Notes: generated by a model not told the origin, from the sequence alone. A DNA stretch of 64,000 nt from Mycolicibacterium setense (GCF_000805385.1 NZ_JTJW01000006.1:1302001-1366000), one strand, 5' to 3'; shown: positions 15,606 to 24,111, counted from the stretch's first letter. Program-made: numbers and translations.

Positions 15606-16172
15606 TCAGTCGCGTTTCGCCTCGTAGCGCAGCAGAACCGTGCCACCCGGGAAGGTGCGGTTCTCCAACAGTCGTAGCGAAATCCATGACGGCAGGGTCG
15701 GGAAGAACGGGATGCCGCCGCCAACGGCGATGGGCGCCATCACGATCCGGTATTCATCCACCAGTCCCGCCTGCACGATCGGTGCGGCCAGCGTCGCGCC
15801 GGCCACCTCCAGCGTGCCGTCGGTTTCGGCTTTCAGCTTCGTCACCACCTCGACCGGATCGCCACGCTCGAGTCGGGAATTCCAGTCGACGGACTCCAGG
15901 GTGCGCGAGAACACGACCTTGGGCATGTCGCACCAGACGCGGGCGTAGTCGAGGATCAGAGGGGTGGCGTCCGGATCCTTGTCAGCGGTCGGCCAGTACG
16001 CGGACATCAGCTCGTAGAGCCGCCGGCCGTAGAACGCACACGCGGTCTCCCGCTCGAAGTCGTTCCAGTACTGATGTAGCTCGTCGCTCGGATCGGACCA
16101 GTCGATGTTGCCTTGCGCGTCTGCGATGTAGCCGTCCACCGACACGTTGAAGCCATAGATGAGTCTGCCCAT
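15606..16172 (-). CDS. dihydrofolate reductase-family (RibD C-terminal) protein
   Basis: The 188-residue protein has the YyaP/YwjB-like DHFR fold. MGRLIYGFNVSVDGYIADAQGN is the first strand-helix, followed by AFYGRRLYELMSAYWPT, KVVFSRTLESVDWNS, LEVAGATLAAPIVQAGLVDEYRI and a closing LLRYEA. These proteins bind NADPH-like cofactors and are usually of unknown reductase function; a true folate role is not implied. It is convergent with the PIN toxin gene. The gap to the divergent gene at 16299 is 126 bases. Confidence 0.85.
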   Translation of the reverse strand: MGRLIYGFNVSVDGYIADAQGNIDWSDPSDELHQYWNDFERETACAFYGRRLYELMSAYWPTADKDPDATPLILDYARVWCDMPKVVFSRTLESVDWNSRLERGDPVEVVTKLKAETDGTLEVAGATLAAPIVQAGLVDEYRIVMAPIAVGGGIPFFPTLPSWISLRLLENRTFPGGTVLLRYEAKRD

Positions 16173-16298
16173 GCAGATCAGACTGCACCGGAAGGCAAAA
16201 CTCGTCGCTGTCGCCACGCTGATTCCCACAACGTGGCAGCAACGGTCGCTCATCTGCGAAAATCGACGGGTGGCTTGCTCGATTCCGAGGTCGCGGCG

Positions 16299-17174
16299 GT
16301 GAGCGTCGACGACGACCTCGACTCGCTCTACGGCACGCGCCCAGAGGAGTTCACCGCTCGGCGCAAGGAATTCGCGGACGCCGCACGCAAGCGCGGTGAC
16401 GCTGAGGCGGCCAAGGTGATCGCCGCGGCTCGACGACCGACGATGGCGGCATGGGTGGTGAATCGGCTGGCCCTGATCGACGCGACGGTGCGACCGAGAT
16501 TGGCCGAACTGCATGACGCCCTGCATGCCGCACACGCAGCCATGGACGGGCAACGCATCCGCGAATTGTCCGCGGTGCAGCGGCGCCTGGTGCAGGAACT
16601 GACCCGCGCCGCGTTTGCAGCCGCCGAGTTGGATCCGACGGCGGCGGTGCGCGACGACGTCACGGGCACGCTGCAAGCGGCGATCGCCGATCCCGATGTC
16701 GCCGCACGTCTGGGCCGGCTGTCTCGAGCCGAAGAGTGGTCCGGCTTTGGTGACTTCGGAACTTCGTCCGCGGTCATCACTCAAACGCGGCCCGAGACGA
16801 GGTCGACGTCGCGGAAGTCCCCGCCGCCGTCGACAAAGAAACCGCCGGACCGGGACGCCGCGCTCGATGAGGCCCGCCGCGACCGCGAGAACGCGAAATC
16901 CGCTGTGAATGCCGCGCGCGCCGCTCACGACGACGCGGTCGCCTTGGTGACGGAGCATCGGGCAAGCGTCACAACCGCGCGTCGGCGCTACGAGAAGCTG
17001 CTCGAGGCGGTGGCCGCCGCTGAGCATGACATCGAGGCGGCGACGACGGAGCTGGACGCAGCGGAGCGGTCAGCGCGAGTGCTGCAGCAAAGGTTGCACG
17101 CTGCTGAAGCGGCTGTGACGCAGGCAGATTCACGACTGGACCGGGTCACCCATTCAACTGACGATCCTGACTGA
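16299..17174 (+). CDS. actinobacterial coiled-coil hypothetical protein
   Basis: The 291-residue protein has two parts. Residues 1-140 are a conserved helical region (DDLDSLYGTRPEEFTARRKEFADAARKRGDAEAAK, then AARRPTMAAWVVNRLA), a pattern I associate with a widespread actinobacterial hypothetical family. Residues 190-290 are a long Ala/Glu/Arg heptad region predicted to be coiled coil, separated by a Ser/Pro/Lys-rich linker. The GTG at 16299 follows CGAGG at 16286-16290, and the frame is open further upstream. There is no signal peptide. Function is unknown. Confidence 0.6.
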   Translation: MSVDDDLDSLYGTRPEEFTARRKEFADAARKRGDAEAAKVIAAARRPTMAAWVVNRLALIDATVRPRLAELHDALHAAHAAMDGQRIRELSAVQRRLVQELTRAAFAAAELDPTAAVRDDVTGTLQAAIADPDVAARLGRLSRAEEWSGFGDFGTSSAVITQTRPETRSTSRKSPPPSTKKPPDRDAALDEARRDRENAKSAVNAARAAHDDAVALVTEHRASVTTARRRYEKLLEAVAAAEHDIEAATTELDAAERSARVLQQRLHAAEAAVTQADSRLDRVTHSTDDPD

Positions 17175-17188
17175 ATGCTCCTCGCCGG

Positions 17189-17797
17189 CTAGAGCCCGGA
17201 CGGTACGACCTTGTCGTTGACTGTCACCTCGACCAGGCCGGTCTTCGTGTTGTACTCGATCTTGCCGTGCTCGAAGGTCGACACGAGCAGATCGCCAACG
17301 GTGTTCTCGTCGCTGGTCGGAACGCCCAGCGGACCTGGCGAGCCGTTCTTGCCGCCGAGCTGTGGAATGCCATTCGGGTCGCGTTCGACGTTCCAGGCCT
17401 CCCGGATCTTGCCCCCGGTGATAAATGCAGGGGTGCCAGTCTTGTCGTTCTTGGCGACGATCACGCCGCCCTGAAACTGCTGGAACACCACACCGCTCTC
17501 CCGCGTTCCCGCGTTGCGGTCACCGGTCAGTGGCTTGCCGAGCGCCTGCTTCTGATCCTCGGTTGCCGTCGAGTACTTGGCAGCGATCGGGCCGGTCAGC
17601 GTCACCTCGACGTCCCGCTCCCCGATGAGCTTCACTTCAGCGGGCGGTGCCGGGGCTTCAGCGGTGGACGTGGCGATCAACCCGACCTCAGGCGACACCG
17701 ATGCATCGACATTCTTGCCATTGCTGCAACCGACCGTGATCAGCGCGACGGCGGCCAGGCCGACGACTGCCCTGCGGCGGCATGCGATGGTCCTCAT
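17189..17797 (-). CDS. LGFP-repeat lipoprotein
   Basis: The 202-residue protein has an N-terminal lipoprotein signal with a lipobox near ALITVGC (Cys 24). The mature part has two LGFP-type repeats: GPIAAKYSTATEDQKQALGKPL then VVFQQFQGGVIVAKN, and GKIREAWN then GPLGVPTSDENTV then LVSTFEHGKIEYN. LGFP repeats occur in corynebacterial and mycobacterial envelope proteins and are thought to bind the arabinogalactan or mycolate layer. ATG 17797 has AGAGGA 5 bases upstream. It is probably anchored at the outer face of the membrane. Confidence 0.85.
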   Translation of the reverse strand: MRTIACRRRAVVGLAAVALITVGCSNGKNVDASVSPEVGLIATSTAEAPAPPAEVKLIGERDVEVTLTGPIAAKYSTATEDQKQALGKPLTGDRNAGTRESGVVFQQFQGGVIVAKNDKTGTPAFITGGKIREAWNVERDPNGIPQLGGKNGSPGPLGVPTSDENTVGDLLVSTFEHGKIEYNTKTGLVEVTVNDKVVPSGL

Positions 17798-18110
17798 GAT
17801 GTCCTCTCGCGTCTTCGTGTGTTCTGGGGCGGTTGCGGCTGAGCCCTCGCCCAGCCGGGACTATAACGGAACCCCACGAGTGCCGCAGGCGGTCGCGCTC
17901 TTCCTGGCACCCGACAGTCCAGCCGTCGTGGACGACGAATCAGAGCACCCGAGTACAGGATCGCCGCCAGCCGGCGCCCCCTGCCGTCCTCATCGTACGC
18001 AACTGAACATACTGGTGCACAAGCGTTTTCATGGAATCACGCAACAGATGCCTGCCGGTCGGCGTCGGATCATCGAGACCGAAGGCCGGGGTCTCGATGC
18101 AGTCGGCTCC
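17798..18110. other. intergenic, no gene seen
   Basis: This 313-base stretch between the LGFP lipoprotein start and the 3' end of the CBM2 gene should hold the lipoprotein promoter on the minus strand. I see no convincing coding frame, repeat or terminator in it. Confidence 0.5.
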
Positions 18111-18518
18111 CTAGGTGCAGAAATACTGCCCGTTGAGCACACAATTCAGCGGCGGCGTGTAGGAACCGCTCAGCACGCCCCTCATACCACCTCTGGCGGA
18201 ACCACCCGGCGGGATGATGCGATTCCAGTTGACGGGCGTGAGGACATAGTGCGTGCCGGATCGAGTAAGGGTGCTACTCCACGTGTGAGAGACAGATTCG
18301 CCCACGGGTAAGTCGAATTCGAGCTTCCAATCGGCCATCGGCGCCATGCTCAAGTTGGTGATGGTGAAGCGGGCGATGAAACCGGTCTGCCACGTCGAAG
18401 TCACCGACAACGTCGCCATGGCCGCAGCGGCATGAGCTGCCGGCGTGATGACGATTCCGAGGAAGGCCACGGTGAGTACCGACACGGCGACGTGAAGCGC
18501 TGTGCGCCAGCGCTTCAC
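18111..18518 (-). CDS. secreted CBM2 (cellulose/chitin-binding-like) protein, Rv1987-like
   Basis: The 135-residue protein consists of a signal peptide (VKRWRTALHVAVSVLTVAFLG, cleavage after AAHA) and about 100 residues of CBM2 fold. Key text is ATLSVTSTWQTGFIARFTITN, then WKLEFDLPVGESV, HTWSSTLTRSGTHYVL, VNWNRIIPPGGS and a C-terminal Cys pair (NCVLNGQYFC). Trp positions match the surface aromatic platform of CBM2. It strongly resembles M. tuberculosis Rv1987 from memory. No catalytic domain is attached. GTG 18518 is chosen because it begins the signal peptide; the frame is open to 18668. Confidence 0.85.
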   Translation of the reverse strand: MKRWRTALHVAVSVLTVAFLGIVITPAAHAAAAMATLSVTSTWQTGFIARFTITNLSMAPMADWKLEFDLPVGESVSHTWSSTLTRSGTHYVLTPVNWNRIIPPGGSARGGMRGVLSGSYTPPLNCVLNGQYFCT

Positions 18519-18723
18519 ATGACTGCCCCATTCGGCCACAGCGGTCAACACTAGAGCCGAACAGGCGACATCGGCCCGCGCTTCGCCGCTACGCTGCAGT
18601 ACATTCGCCGAATTGAAACCATCACGAAATGCTTTCGACGCGGGCGAACTCCCGTGGGGAACGGCCAAGCCAAGCCTCCAACCGCAGCACGAGCCGCGAT
18701 GATCAGGCGCTTCCAGCCAGCGG

Positions 18724-19512
18724 TTAGGTGACCGGATGCGGCGTGGCGCCGGCGGCCTCGCTGTACAAGCTTGCGGCCGCGCTCATCGCGGCCTTGACCG
18801 TGTTGTAGTAGTGAGTTCCAACCCCGCGGCTCCGGAACTTGAACAGTTGCGGGTTCTGCGCGAGAGTGGCCGCCAGCACAGTGTCGCTGGTGATGCCGTA
18901 TTTCTTGGACGTCTCGGTGAACCGGGTGATGAACCGGGCGATCGCCTTGTTGGGATCTTGACGTTCGGCCACAGTCCCGAAACTGGCCTTCTCCTGGAAC
19001 AGGCCGATGACCTCATCGGCCGCACCTCCCGGGCCGCCGTAAGCCTGCACACCTCCGGATGCGGTTGGGCGGAATGTGGATTCGATCTTCGCGGTGGCGA
19101 TGATGGTCTTGATCTGGTCTTCGCTCAGCCTCGCGGCCCGCCCCTGGCTCACGATGGCTTTGACAATGTCCTGCGCGCTCGAATCCTTGGTCACGACCAC
19201 AGGCGTGGGGAGGGTGGGTGCCGCGGTTGTGGCGACTGGAGCGCTCGCCGGCCGTTGCTCAACCGCGACAGCTGCATCCCGGTGCATCGGAGGAAGAACC
19301 AGGGTGGAACCGCCCAAGCCGGTAACAACGAGACACGTGGTGATGACTCTCTTCAGTTGCTTCTGTTTTCCGGACGTCGCGATCAGTCGGTCGACTTTCG
19401 ACAAGGTCTTGCTCTTCTCTGTGGGGTTTGAACTTGTGGATCCGTGGGTCGGGCACGGACACCCCCCTTCCAACCCCGCGCCTCGAGGTGAAACGACAGG
19501 GTTGAACTGCAC
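18724..19512 (-). CDS. lysozyme-like (SLT-type) exported protein
   Basis: The protein of about 262 residues has a hydrophobic segment near residues 55-72 (RVITTCLVVTGLGGSTLVLPP), a Pro/Thr/Ala-rich linker, and a lysozyme-like domain from about 110. There IKTIIATAKIESTFRPTASGG holds the probable catalytic Glu and DEVIGLFQEKASFG the second conserved strand-turn. It probably cleaves or remodels peptidoglycan outside the cell. The start is uncertain: ATG 19512 is given, but TTG 19398 would place the hydrophobic segment closer to the N-terminus as a normal signal anchor. The long upstream region carries an inverted repeat and a CRP-like site. Confidence 0.7.
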   Translation of the reverse strand: MQFNPVVSPRGAGLEGGCPCPTHGSTSSNPTEKSKTLSKVDRLIATSGKQKQLKRVITTCLVVTGLGGSTLVLPPMHRDAAVAVEQRPASAPVATTAAPTLPTPVVVTKDSSAQDIVKAIVSQGRAARLSEDQIKTIIATAKIESTFRPTASGGVQAYGGPGGAADEVIGLFQEKASFGTVAERQDPNKAIARFITRFTETSKKYGITSDTVLAATLAQNPQLFKFRSRGVGTHYYNTVKAAMSAAASLYSEAAGATPHPVT

Positions 19513-19625
19513 ACTGGCCGTTGTGCGGCGACCAAAGCACCGACCGACCAGTGCGCACCAGAACAGTTTGCTGTGCGCTTGGGGCGCGGCGGAACGAGCG
19601 CCCAGCTCGCCGCCGACACGTCACT

Positions 19626-19671
19626 TTTGTGGCAACAACCACCCCATTTGCCACAAAGTGATCTGTGTCAC
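19626..19671. promoter_or_regulatory. inverted repeat plus CRP-like site upstream of lysozyme-like gene
   Basis: TTTGTGGCAA (19626-19635) and TTGCCACAAA (19648-19657) form a perfect 10-base inverted repeat with a 12-base spacer. Directly adjacent, GTGA-TCTGTG-TCAC (19658-19671) fits the GTGA-N6-TCAC core of mycobacterial CRP (Rv3676-type) sites. The rest of the 480-base gap 19513-19992 holds no gene that I can support, and I saw no ydaO-type riboswitch in it. Confidence 0.45.
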
Positions 19672-19992
19672 CTTGCCTGGCATTACTACGCAGTAGCAAT
19701 TAGCCATGCACTGTATTGGAACATTTCTGTTCCTGCAAAACCCCAGTACAGATTTGCCGAGAAGGTGCTTGAGCCGGCTGGATTCTGCGGGGATGCTCGT
19801 TTGCCCTAGACCGCCCGGGGCAACAATTGAGTCGCTCGGCTGATAGGGCGGCAGAAGAACGTCAACGTCGCCCTCACAGGGCGTGAAGCCATTCACTATT
19901 GGCAGCCCGGACGAAGCGATGAGTCTTCGACTGCGGCGGAGTCTGATTGAGCATGACGATCACAACGAGATTGCCACTAAAGGACGACGATC

Positions 19993-20277
19993 ATGGTTGA
20001 CCCGCAACCACTGGACATCACGTTTACTGCTCGCCTGGGCAAGGTGCGCCCAGGAGACACCTGGACCTGCGTCCAGCTACCTGACTCGGCACAGATCTTC
20101 GGCACCCGTGGTCTGGTCAAGGTCGCAGGCACCATTGACAGTCAGCCGTTCACTGGAGCGTTCATGGCGCTGGGCGACGGAACCCACAAGCTTCCGGTGG
20201 CTGTTGCCATCCGCAAAGCCATCGGGAAGAAGGACGGAGACCACGTCACGGTCCACCTCACAGAGCGGCTGAAATGA
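19993..20277 (+). CDS. DUF1905 domain protein
   Basis: The 94-residue single-domain beta protein contains FTARLGKVRPGDTWTCVQLPDSAQIFGTRG, VKVAGTIDSQPFTGAFMALGDGTHKLPV and IRKAIGKKDGDHVTVHL, the complete DUF1905 pattern. In other bacteria this domain is often fused to a YdeI-like domain, which is absent here. ATG 19993 is preceded by AAAGGACGACG. Function is unknown. It converges with the MBL-fold gene 25 bases downstream. Confidence 0.85.
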   Translation: MVDPQPLDITFTARLGKVRPGDTWTCVQLPDSAQIFGTRGLVKVAGTIDSQPFTGAFMALGDGTHKLPVAVAIRKAIGKKDGDHVTVHLTERLK

Positions 20278-20302
20278 AACGACGCCACCTGCCCTCGAAG
20301 CG

Positions 20303-21148
20303 CTAATTCGATTGATTTGCAACATATTTCGGATTGCTCCACAGAGGCAGCCAGGTGCCGTGATCCGCGACGCACAGAATCGATGTGAGGCCGGCGTCGT
20401 CGAAGGCACGCACGATGTCGTCGCGCCCCTCGGTGAAGTGTGCCCAACCGTCGTAGTGGGCGGGGATGTTCACCGTGGCGCCGAGCACGGCCGCGGCCGC
20501 GGCGGCTCGGATGCTGTCGAAACTGACCGACCGATGCCCGAACTTGCCGGGGACGCGGGCAGCGCCGGCGTGCAGGACGGTGGCATCGACTTTACCGACG
20601 CGACAAGCGATTTCGGCAACAACCCGGATGGAGGCGTTGTCGCCGCTGATGTACACGGTGGGCAGCCCACTGCCGGACAGAACGAATCCGATGACTTCGC
20701 AGTTGATGTTCCCGTCCGGGTCGCGCTCGCCGTCCTCGGGACCGTGGACCGCGGGGACAGCGGTGACCGTGAGCTCGCCGCCGCCTGGCCGCGGAAGGCT
20801 GTAGGTGCTCCACTCAGTCATGCCCACCGCTGGGGAGCCCAGCCGACGGGCTCCGCCCAGTGTGGTGAGCAGCAGCGGCGCGGCCAGGGCGAAAACGCGG
20901 CCACGATCGTCGAAGTTGTCGGCATGGTTGTCATGGCTGACGAGAACGACGTCCACGGCGCCGAGTTGGTCCTCGACAATGGCCGGGCCTTCGGTCTTGG
21001 TCAGGTAACCGTGTGGGCCTGGGGCATCGAAGGTGGGGTCGCTGACGATACGCAGTCCGCCGAGGTCGAGAACGGTGGTCGGGCCACCGACGACGAGGGC
21101 CGCACAATCCTGTCGGGGCAGCTCGGATTGCGTTGTGACAGTTGCCAT
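20303..21148 (-). CDS. MBL-fold metallo-hydrolase
   Basis: The 281-residue protein is a UlaG-like metallo-beta-lactamase-fold protein. The metal motif is SHDNHADNFDDRGR (about residues 72-85), a HxxHxDN variant of HxHxDH. The later ligands are probably His in PAVHGPEDGE, Asp in YISGDNAS and His in NIPAHYDGWAHF. It lacks a signal peptide. ATG 21148 has AGGAG 7 bases upstream. It lies 10 bases downstream of the TetR gene on the same strand, so it is probably in its operon. The substrate is unknown. Confidence 0.85.
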   Translation of the reverse strand: MATVTTQSELPRQDCAALVVGGPTTVLDLGGLRIVSDPTFDAPGPHGYLTKTEGPAIVEDQLGAVDVVLVSHDNHADNFDDRGRVFALAAPLLLTTLGGARRLGSPAVGMTEWSTYSLPRPGGGELTVTAVPAVHGPEDGERDPDGNINCEVIGFVLSGSGLPTVYISGDNASIRVVAEIACRVGKVDATVLHAGAARVPGKFGHRSVSFDSIRAAAAAAVLGATVNIPAHYDGWAHFTEGRDDIVRAFDDAGLTSILCVADHGTWLPLWSNPKYVANQSN

Positions 21149-21158
21149 GGCAGAGCTC

Positions 21159-21818
21159 CTATCGTCTTTGCGTTGAGTGTGAATCTGGAATCTGTCGCAC
21201 GACGCACGGAATGAGCCCCGGCGAGCGTGGCAACTTCCCCGTCGCACCGGACTGCCGGAACGCGTCGATGGCCAGCGCCGCAAAGCGGCGGGCCGCGACC
21301 TCCCGGTCAGAAGGCTCTGTCGAAGACAGTCCGCGCCCGGCCAGCAGAACGAGCACAAGATCGTCGATGACGAAGTCGCGGCGCAGCTCGCCGGCCGCCT
21401 TCGCGCGTTCGGCGAGTTCGGCGAGCTTCCGCAGCACCAAGGCGCGGTGAGTGTCCAACGTGTCGATCTGAGGGTTAGCCGACGTGAACGCGTCCACGAA
21501 GCCCTGGTTGCGGCTGTTGAGGACGCTGATCCGTTCGATGACCGAGCAGAATCCTCGCCACGGGTCCGGATCGGCCCAACCATCATTCACGATGTCTTGA
21601 CACGATCGCATTTCGTCCGCGAAGGCCGCGTTGACCAACATCTGCTTGGTCGGGAACCGTCGATACAGGGTTGCGGGACCGACTCCGGCACGGCGCGCGA
21701 CCTCACGCATCGTGATGTCCATTCCGCGTTCCGAGAACAGCTGTCGCGCGACCTTGAGGACACGGTCCCGGTTGTCCTGTGCATCGGAACGGAGCATGTG
21801 AGGCAAACGATCGGTCAT
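21159..21818 (-). CDS. TetR-family transcriptional regulator
   Basis: The 219-residue protein has the N-terminal HTH NRDRVLKVARQLFSERGMDITMREVARRAGVGPATLYRRFPTKQMLV and a helical effector domain. I chose ATG 21818; ATG 21797 (MLRSD) is possible, and the frame is open to 21968 but runs through the divergent promoter. It is divergent from the dehydrogenase at 21902, with two short inverted repeats between them, and upstream of the MBL gene. It probably regulates both neighbours. Confidence 0.88.
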   Translation of the reverse strand: MTDRLPHMLRSDAQDNRDRVLKVARQLFSERGMDITMREVARRAGVGPATLYRRFPTKQMLVNAAFADEMRSCQDIVNDGWADPDPWRGFCSVIERISVLNSRNQGFVDAFTSANPQIDTLDTHRALVLRKLAELAERAKAAGELRRDFVIDDLVLVLLAGRGLSSTEPSDREVAARRFAALAIDAFRQSGATGKLPRSPGLIPCVVRQIPDSHSTQRR

Positions 21819-21824
21819 GGTTCT

Positions 21825-21853
21825 CACTTCGCGGAAGTGGACGGCAGCGTCCA
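21825..21853. promoter_or_regulatory. candidate TetR operator, two overlapping inverted repeats
   Basis: CACTTC-GCG-GAAGTG (21825-21839) and TGGACG-GCAG-CGTCCA (21838-21853) are both perfect short inverted repeats and overlap by two bases. They lie immediately upstream of the TetR start in the divergent gap. Which one is bound, if either, cannot be told. Confidence 0.5.
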
Positions 21854-21901
21854 ATAACGTCGCAGACGATACCGCAGACAACACGGAGCGAGACGGAGGC
21901 G

Positions 21902-22870
21902 ATGGTGCGCGCAGTGGTGATAAAGGAATTCGGCGACCCGAGCGGTATGGCGCTGATCGATGCGCCATCCCCGGTTCCCATGCCTGGACAGGTGGTCATC
22001 GAGACCGAGGCGATCGGGGTCGGCGGCGTCGATGCCGTGATTCGCCGCGGCACACTCGCCGGATACGGGTTCCCCGAGGGGATGATCCCGGGCAGCGAGG
22101 TCGCGGGCACCGTCACCGAGGTCGGGGCCGATGGCGACGCAGCGTGGGTGGGTAGGCGCGTGTGGGCGTTCACCCGTACCGGCGGCTACGTCGAGCAGGC
22201 GGTGACGCGCATCGAAGACATCGTCGCGTTGCCGCAAGGCTTATCGTCGATCGACGCGGTGACGCTGGGTAGTTCGGCGACCGTCGCGCACTTCGCACTT
22301 GCCCACGCGCACTTCGCCCCTGGTGAATCTGTTCTTGTCCGCGGTGCGGCGGGCAGCATCGGCATCGCGACAGTCGAAATCGCGGCGCGCGCTGGTGCGA
22401 GCGCTGTCGCAGTCACGACGTCATCGCCAGAGCGCGGCAGTCGGCTCCGCGACCTGGGTGCGACGCACATCCTCGACCGCGCCGGCGAAGGCGATTCCGC
22501 TGCGCCGACGAGCTTCGACGTGATCATCGACATCGTCGGCGGGACAGGCCTTCCCGCATTCATCGACCGCCTCGCACCGAACGGGCGCCTGGTGCTGGCC
22601 GGTGTCGTGGCCGGACTGCCACCGGCGGATTTCGGGACGCGGCTCATCAGTGTGGACGCATTCCAGCAGTCCCGCTCGTTCGCCACGTTCAGCCTCGACA
22701 CAATCCCTGCCGACGCGACGGCCGCGGTTCGGGCCGCGCAGTTCGACGCGGCGGTGCGTGGGGAATTGCATGCCGTCGTGCACGACGTCATGTCCCTTGA
22801 GATGGCAGCCGAAGCGCACCGTCAGATGGATCAAGGGACTGTGTTTGGCCGGATCGTGCTCGCGCCGTGA
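21902..22870 (+). CDS. zinc-free medium-chain dehydrogenase (quinone oxidoreductase-like)
   Basis: The 322-residue MDR-superfamily protein contains VVIKEFGDPSGMALIDAPSPVPMPGQVVIE, then IPGSEVAGTVTEVG and the NADPH-binding SVLVRGAAGSIGIATVEIAARAGA. The zinc-ligand cysteines of alcohol dehydrogenases are absent, which places it with quinone or enoyl reductases. ATG 21902 follows GGAGG. It is divergent from the TetR gene and probably repressed by it. The natural substrate is unknown; a role in detoxifying reactive carbonyls or quinones is a family-level guess. Confidence 0.88.
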   Translation: MVRAVVIKEFGDPSGMALIDAPSPVPMPGQVVIETEAIGVGGVDAVIRRGTLAGYGFPEGMIPGSEVAGTVTEVGADGDAAWVGRRVWAFTRTGGYVEQAVTRIEDIVALPQGLSSIDAVTLGSSATVAHFALAHAHFAPGESVLVRGAAGSIGIATVEIAARAGASAVAVTTSSPERGSRLRDLGATHILDRAGEGDSAAPTSFDVIIDIVGGTGLPAFIDRLAPNGRLVLAGVVAGLPPADFGTRLISVDAFQQSRSFATFSLDTIPADATAAVRAAQFDAAVRGELHAVVHDVMSLEMAAEAHRQMDQGTVFGRIVLAP

Positions 22871-22933
22871 GAGGGAGCGGCACATCCAATCGCGGGAAAC
22901 CCGACAATCGGCGCCGACTGCTCCGTAACACTG

Positions 22934-23590
22934 ATGGACATGACGATCACAGATGATGTCGAGGCCGAACGGGCGGCATTCGCTGAATCGTTGATCGCAG
23001 CGGGCCCTTCGGCTTCTACCGCATGCGGAGAATGGACCGCACTCGACCTCGCGGCCCACGTAGTCGGTGAAGAACGCTACGGCGGTGTGACGACCTTTAT
23101 CGCTCGATCCCTTGTGGTGCGGGGCGTATGTGTCACCGGCACACCAAAATTGGTCGATACCGCCCTCCGTCTGGAGCGACGGCGCGGCTTCACGGCACTG
23201 ATCGACCGGTTGCGGCGACCAATGCCGCGGCTGCTGCTGCACCCGCGCGTCGCGCCACTGGCTCTGTTCGAGTACTGGACGCATCACGACGATCTCATCG
23301 GCTTCGACAGCGGTTCCCACGCCGTGCCGAGGACGCTTGTGAAGGTCATTCCGCTTGTGCTGCGTTACCAGCTCAGGCAACTGCCCGCCGGCGTACGAGT
23401 GACCGTCGACAGCAGCGAGGAGAACCAGCGGTGGTCGGTCGGGCCGAAGTCGGGCCAGGAGGTGATTGTCGGCGGTTCTCCCCCGGACCTGATCCGATGG
23501 CTCTCGGGGCGGACGACGCCGGGCGACATCACCATGACCGGTCCCGACAACGTCGTGCAGGCCCTACGTGTCTTCGCCGGCCGGGTGTGA
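22934..23590 (+). CDS. mycothiol-dependent maleylpyruvate isomerase-like protein (DinB-like fold)
   Basis: The protein has 218 residues. The four-helix N-terminal domain carries ASTACGEWTALDLAAHVVGEERYGG, the metal-binding His region typical of the MDMPI N-terminal domain. FEYWTHHDDLIG supplies two further His. The C-terminal part (VTVDSSEENQRWSVGPKSG, then GSPPDLIRWLSGR) is the companion alpha/beta domain. These proteins probably use mycothiol as cofactor or substrate and their exact reactions are mostly unknown. It overlaps the convergent MerR gene by 27 bases at its 3' end. Confidence 0.8.
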   Translation: MDMTITDDVEAERAAFAESLIAAGPSASTACGEWTALDLAAHVVGEERYGGVTTFIARSLVVRGVCVTGTPKLVDTALRLERRRGFTALIDRLRRPMPRLLLHPRVAPLALFEYWTHHDDLIGFDSGSHAVPRTLVKVIPLVLRYQLRQLPAGVRVTVDSSEENQRWSVGPKSGQEVIVGGSPPDLIRWLSGRTTPGDITMTGPDNVVQALRVFAGRV

Positions 23591-24013
23591 CTGCCGGCCC
23601 GGGCGTCTCGCTGAATCTGGATTGTGCCCGGACCCATGACGCTGCCCGCTGCGCGCCCCAGCCGTCTGCCGTGGTGACTGGAGGCTTGGCGTTGGCTGGT
23701 CGGCCTCGAGGGCAGCGTTGCGCAATTCCAGCCTGCTGTTGACGGATTCGAGCCGGAGGTTCTCGTCCTGTAGATCGAGAATCTGCACTATGCCGGCCAG
23801 GTTGACGCCTTGGTCAACCAATTCGGTGATCCGCCTCAGCTGTTTGATGTCGTCATCGCTGTAACGTCGGGTGCCGCCCGCGGTTCGTGACGGGGTGATC
23901 AATCCCCACCGCTCGTAGAGTCGCAGCGTCTGCTGCCCGATCCCGGACAGCTCGGCGGCCACCGAGATCCCGTACACGCCGCGCGCCGACCGCGCGACCC
24001 CTTCCTCCTTCGT
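23564..24013 (-). CDS. MerR-family regulator, HspR-like
   Basis: The 149-residue protein has the winged helix YGISVAAELSGIGQQTLRLYERWGLITPSRTAGGTRRYSDDDIKQLRRI, close to HspR, then a coiled coil (ILDLQDENLRLESVNSRLELRNAAL) and a Pro/Ser/Arg-rich tail. GTG 24013 is chosen because GGAGAAAGGG lies just upstream; ATG 24109 and 24055 are open alternatives without such a signal. It is divergent from the PAS-ANTAR gene. HspR represses chaperone operons, but no chaperone gene is near, so the target may be the PAS-ANTAR gene or something distant. Confidence 0.82.
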   Translation of the reverse strand, partial: TKEEGVARSARGVYGISVAAELSGIGQQTLRLYERWGLITPSRTAGGTRRYSDDDIKQLRRITELVDQGVNLAGIVQILDLQDENLRLESVNSRLELRNAALEADQPTPSLQSPRQTAGARSGQRHGSGHNPDSARRPGRQSHPAGEDT

Positions 24014-24093
24014 CACACCCTTTCTCCGTCCTCCGTGACCAATCGCTTCACCCATTTTCGTCGGGTAAGGGTAGATGCGTCGATAGAACAAGT

Positions 24094-24111
24094 CTATGCT
24101 TTCAGACATAG
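24094..24111. promoter_or_regulatory. short inverted repeat between MerR and PAS-ANTAR genes
   Basis: CTATG, an 8-base spacer, and CATAG form an inverted repeat in the divergent gap, 29 bases before the PAS-ANTAR start. The spacing of about one helical turn and a half is compatible with a MerR dimer site. The arms are short, so support is weak. Confidence 0.3.

Noticed and set aside
17577..18311. 244-codon plus-strand frame spanning the LGFP and CBM2 genes
   Set aside because: It lies antisense to two well-supported exported proteins and contains no recognisable domain.
19621..19896. 91-codon minus-strand frame upstream of the lysozyme-like gene
   Set aside because: Cys/Met/Gln-rich sequence with no ribosome-binding site and no domain, overlapping the inverted repeat and CRP-like site; a leader region is more likely.
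19513..19992. c-di-AMP (ydaO) riboswitch, as found before mycobacterial rpfA
   Set aside because: The conserved core segments of that motif were not recognisable on either strand; covariance-model search would be decisive.
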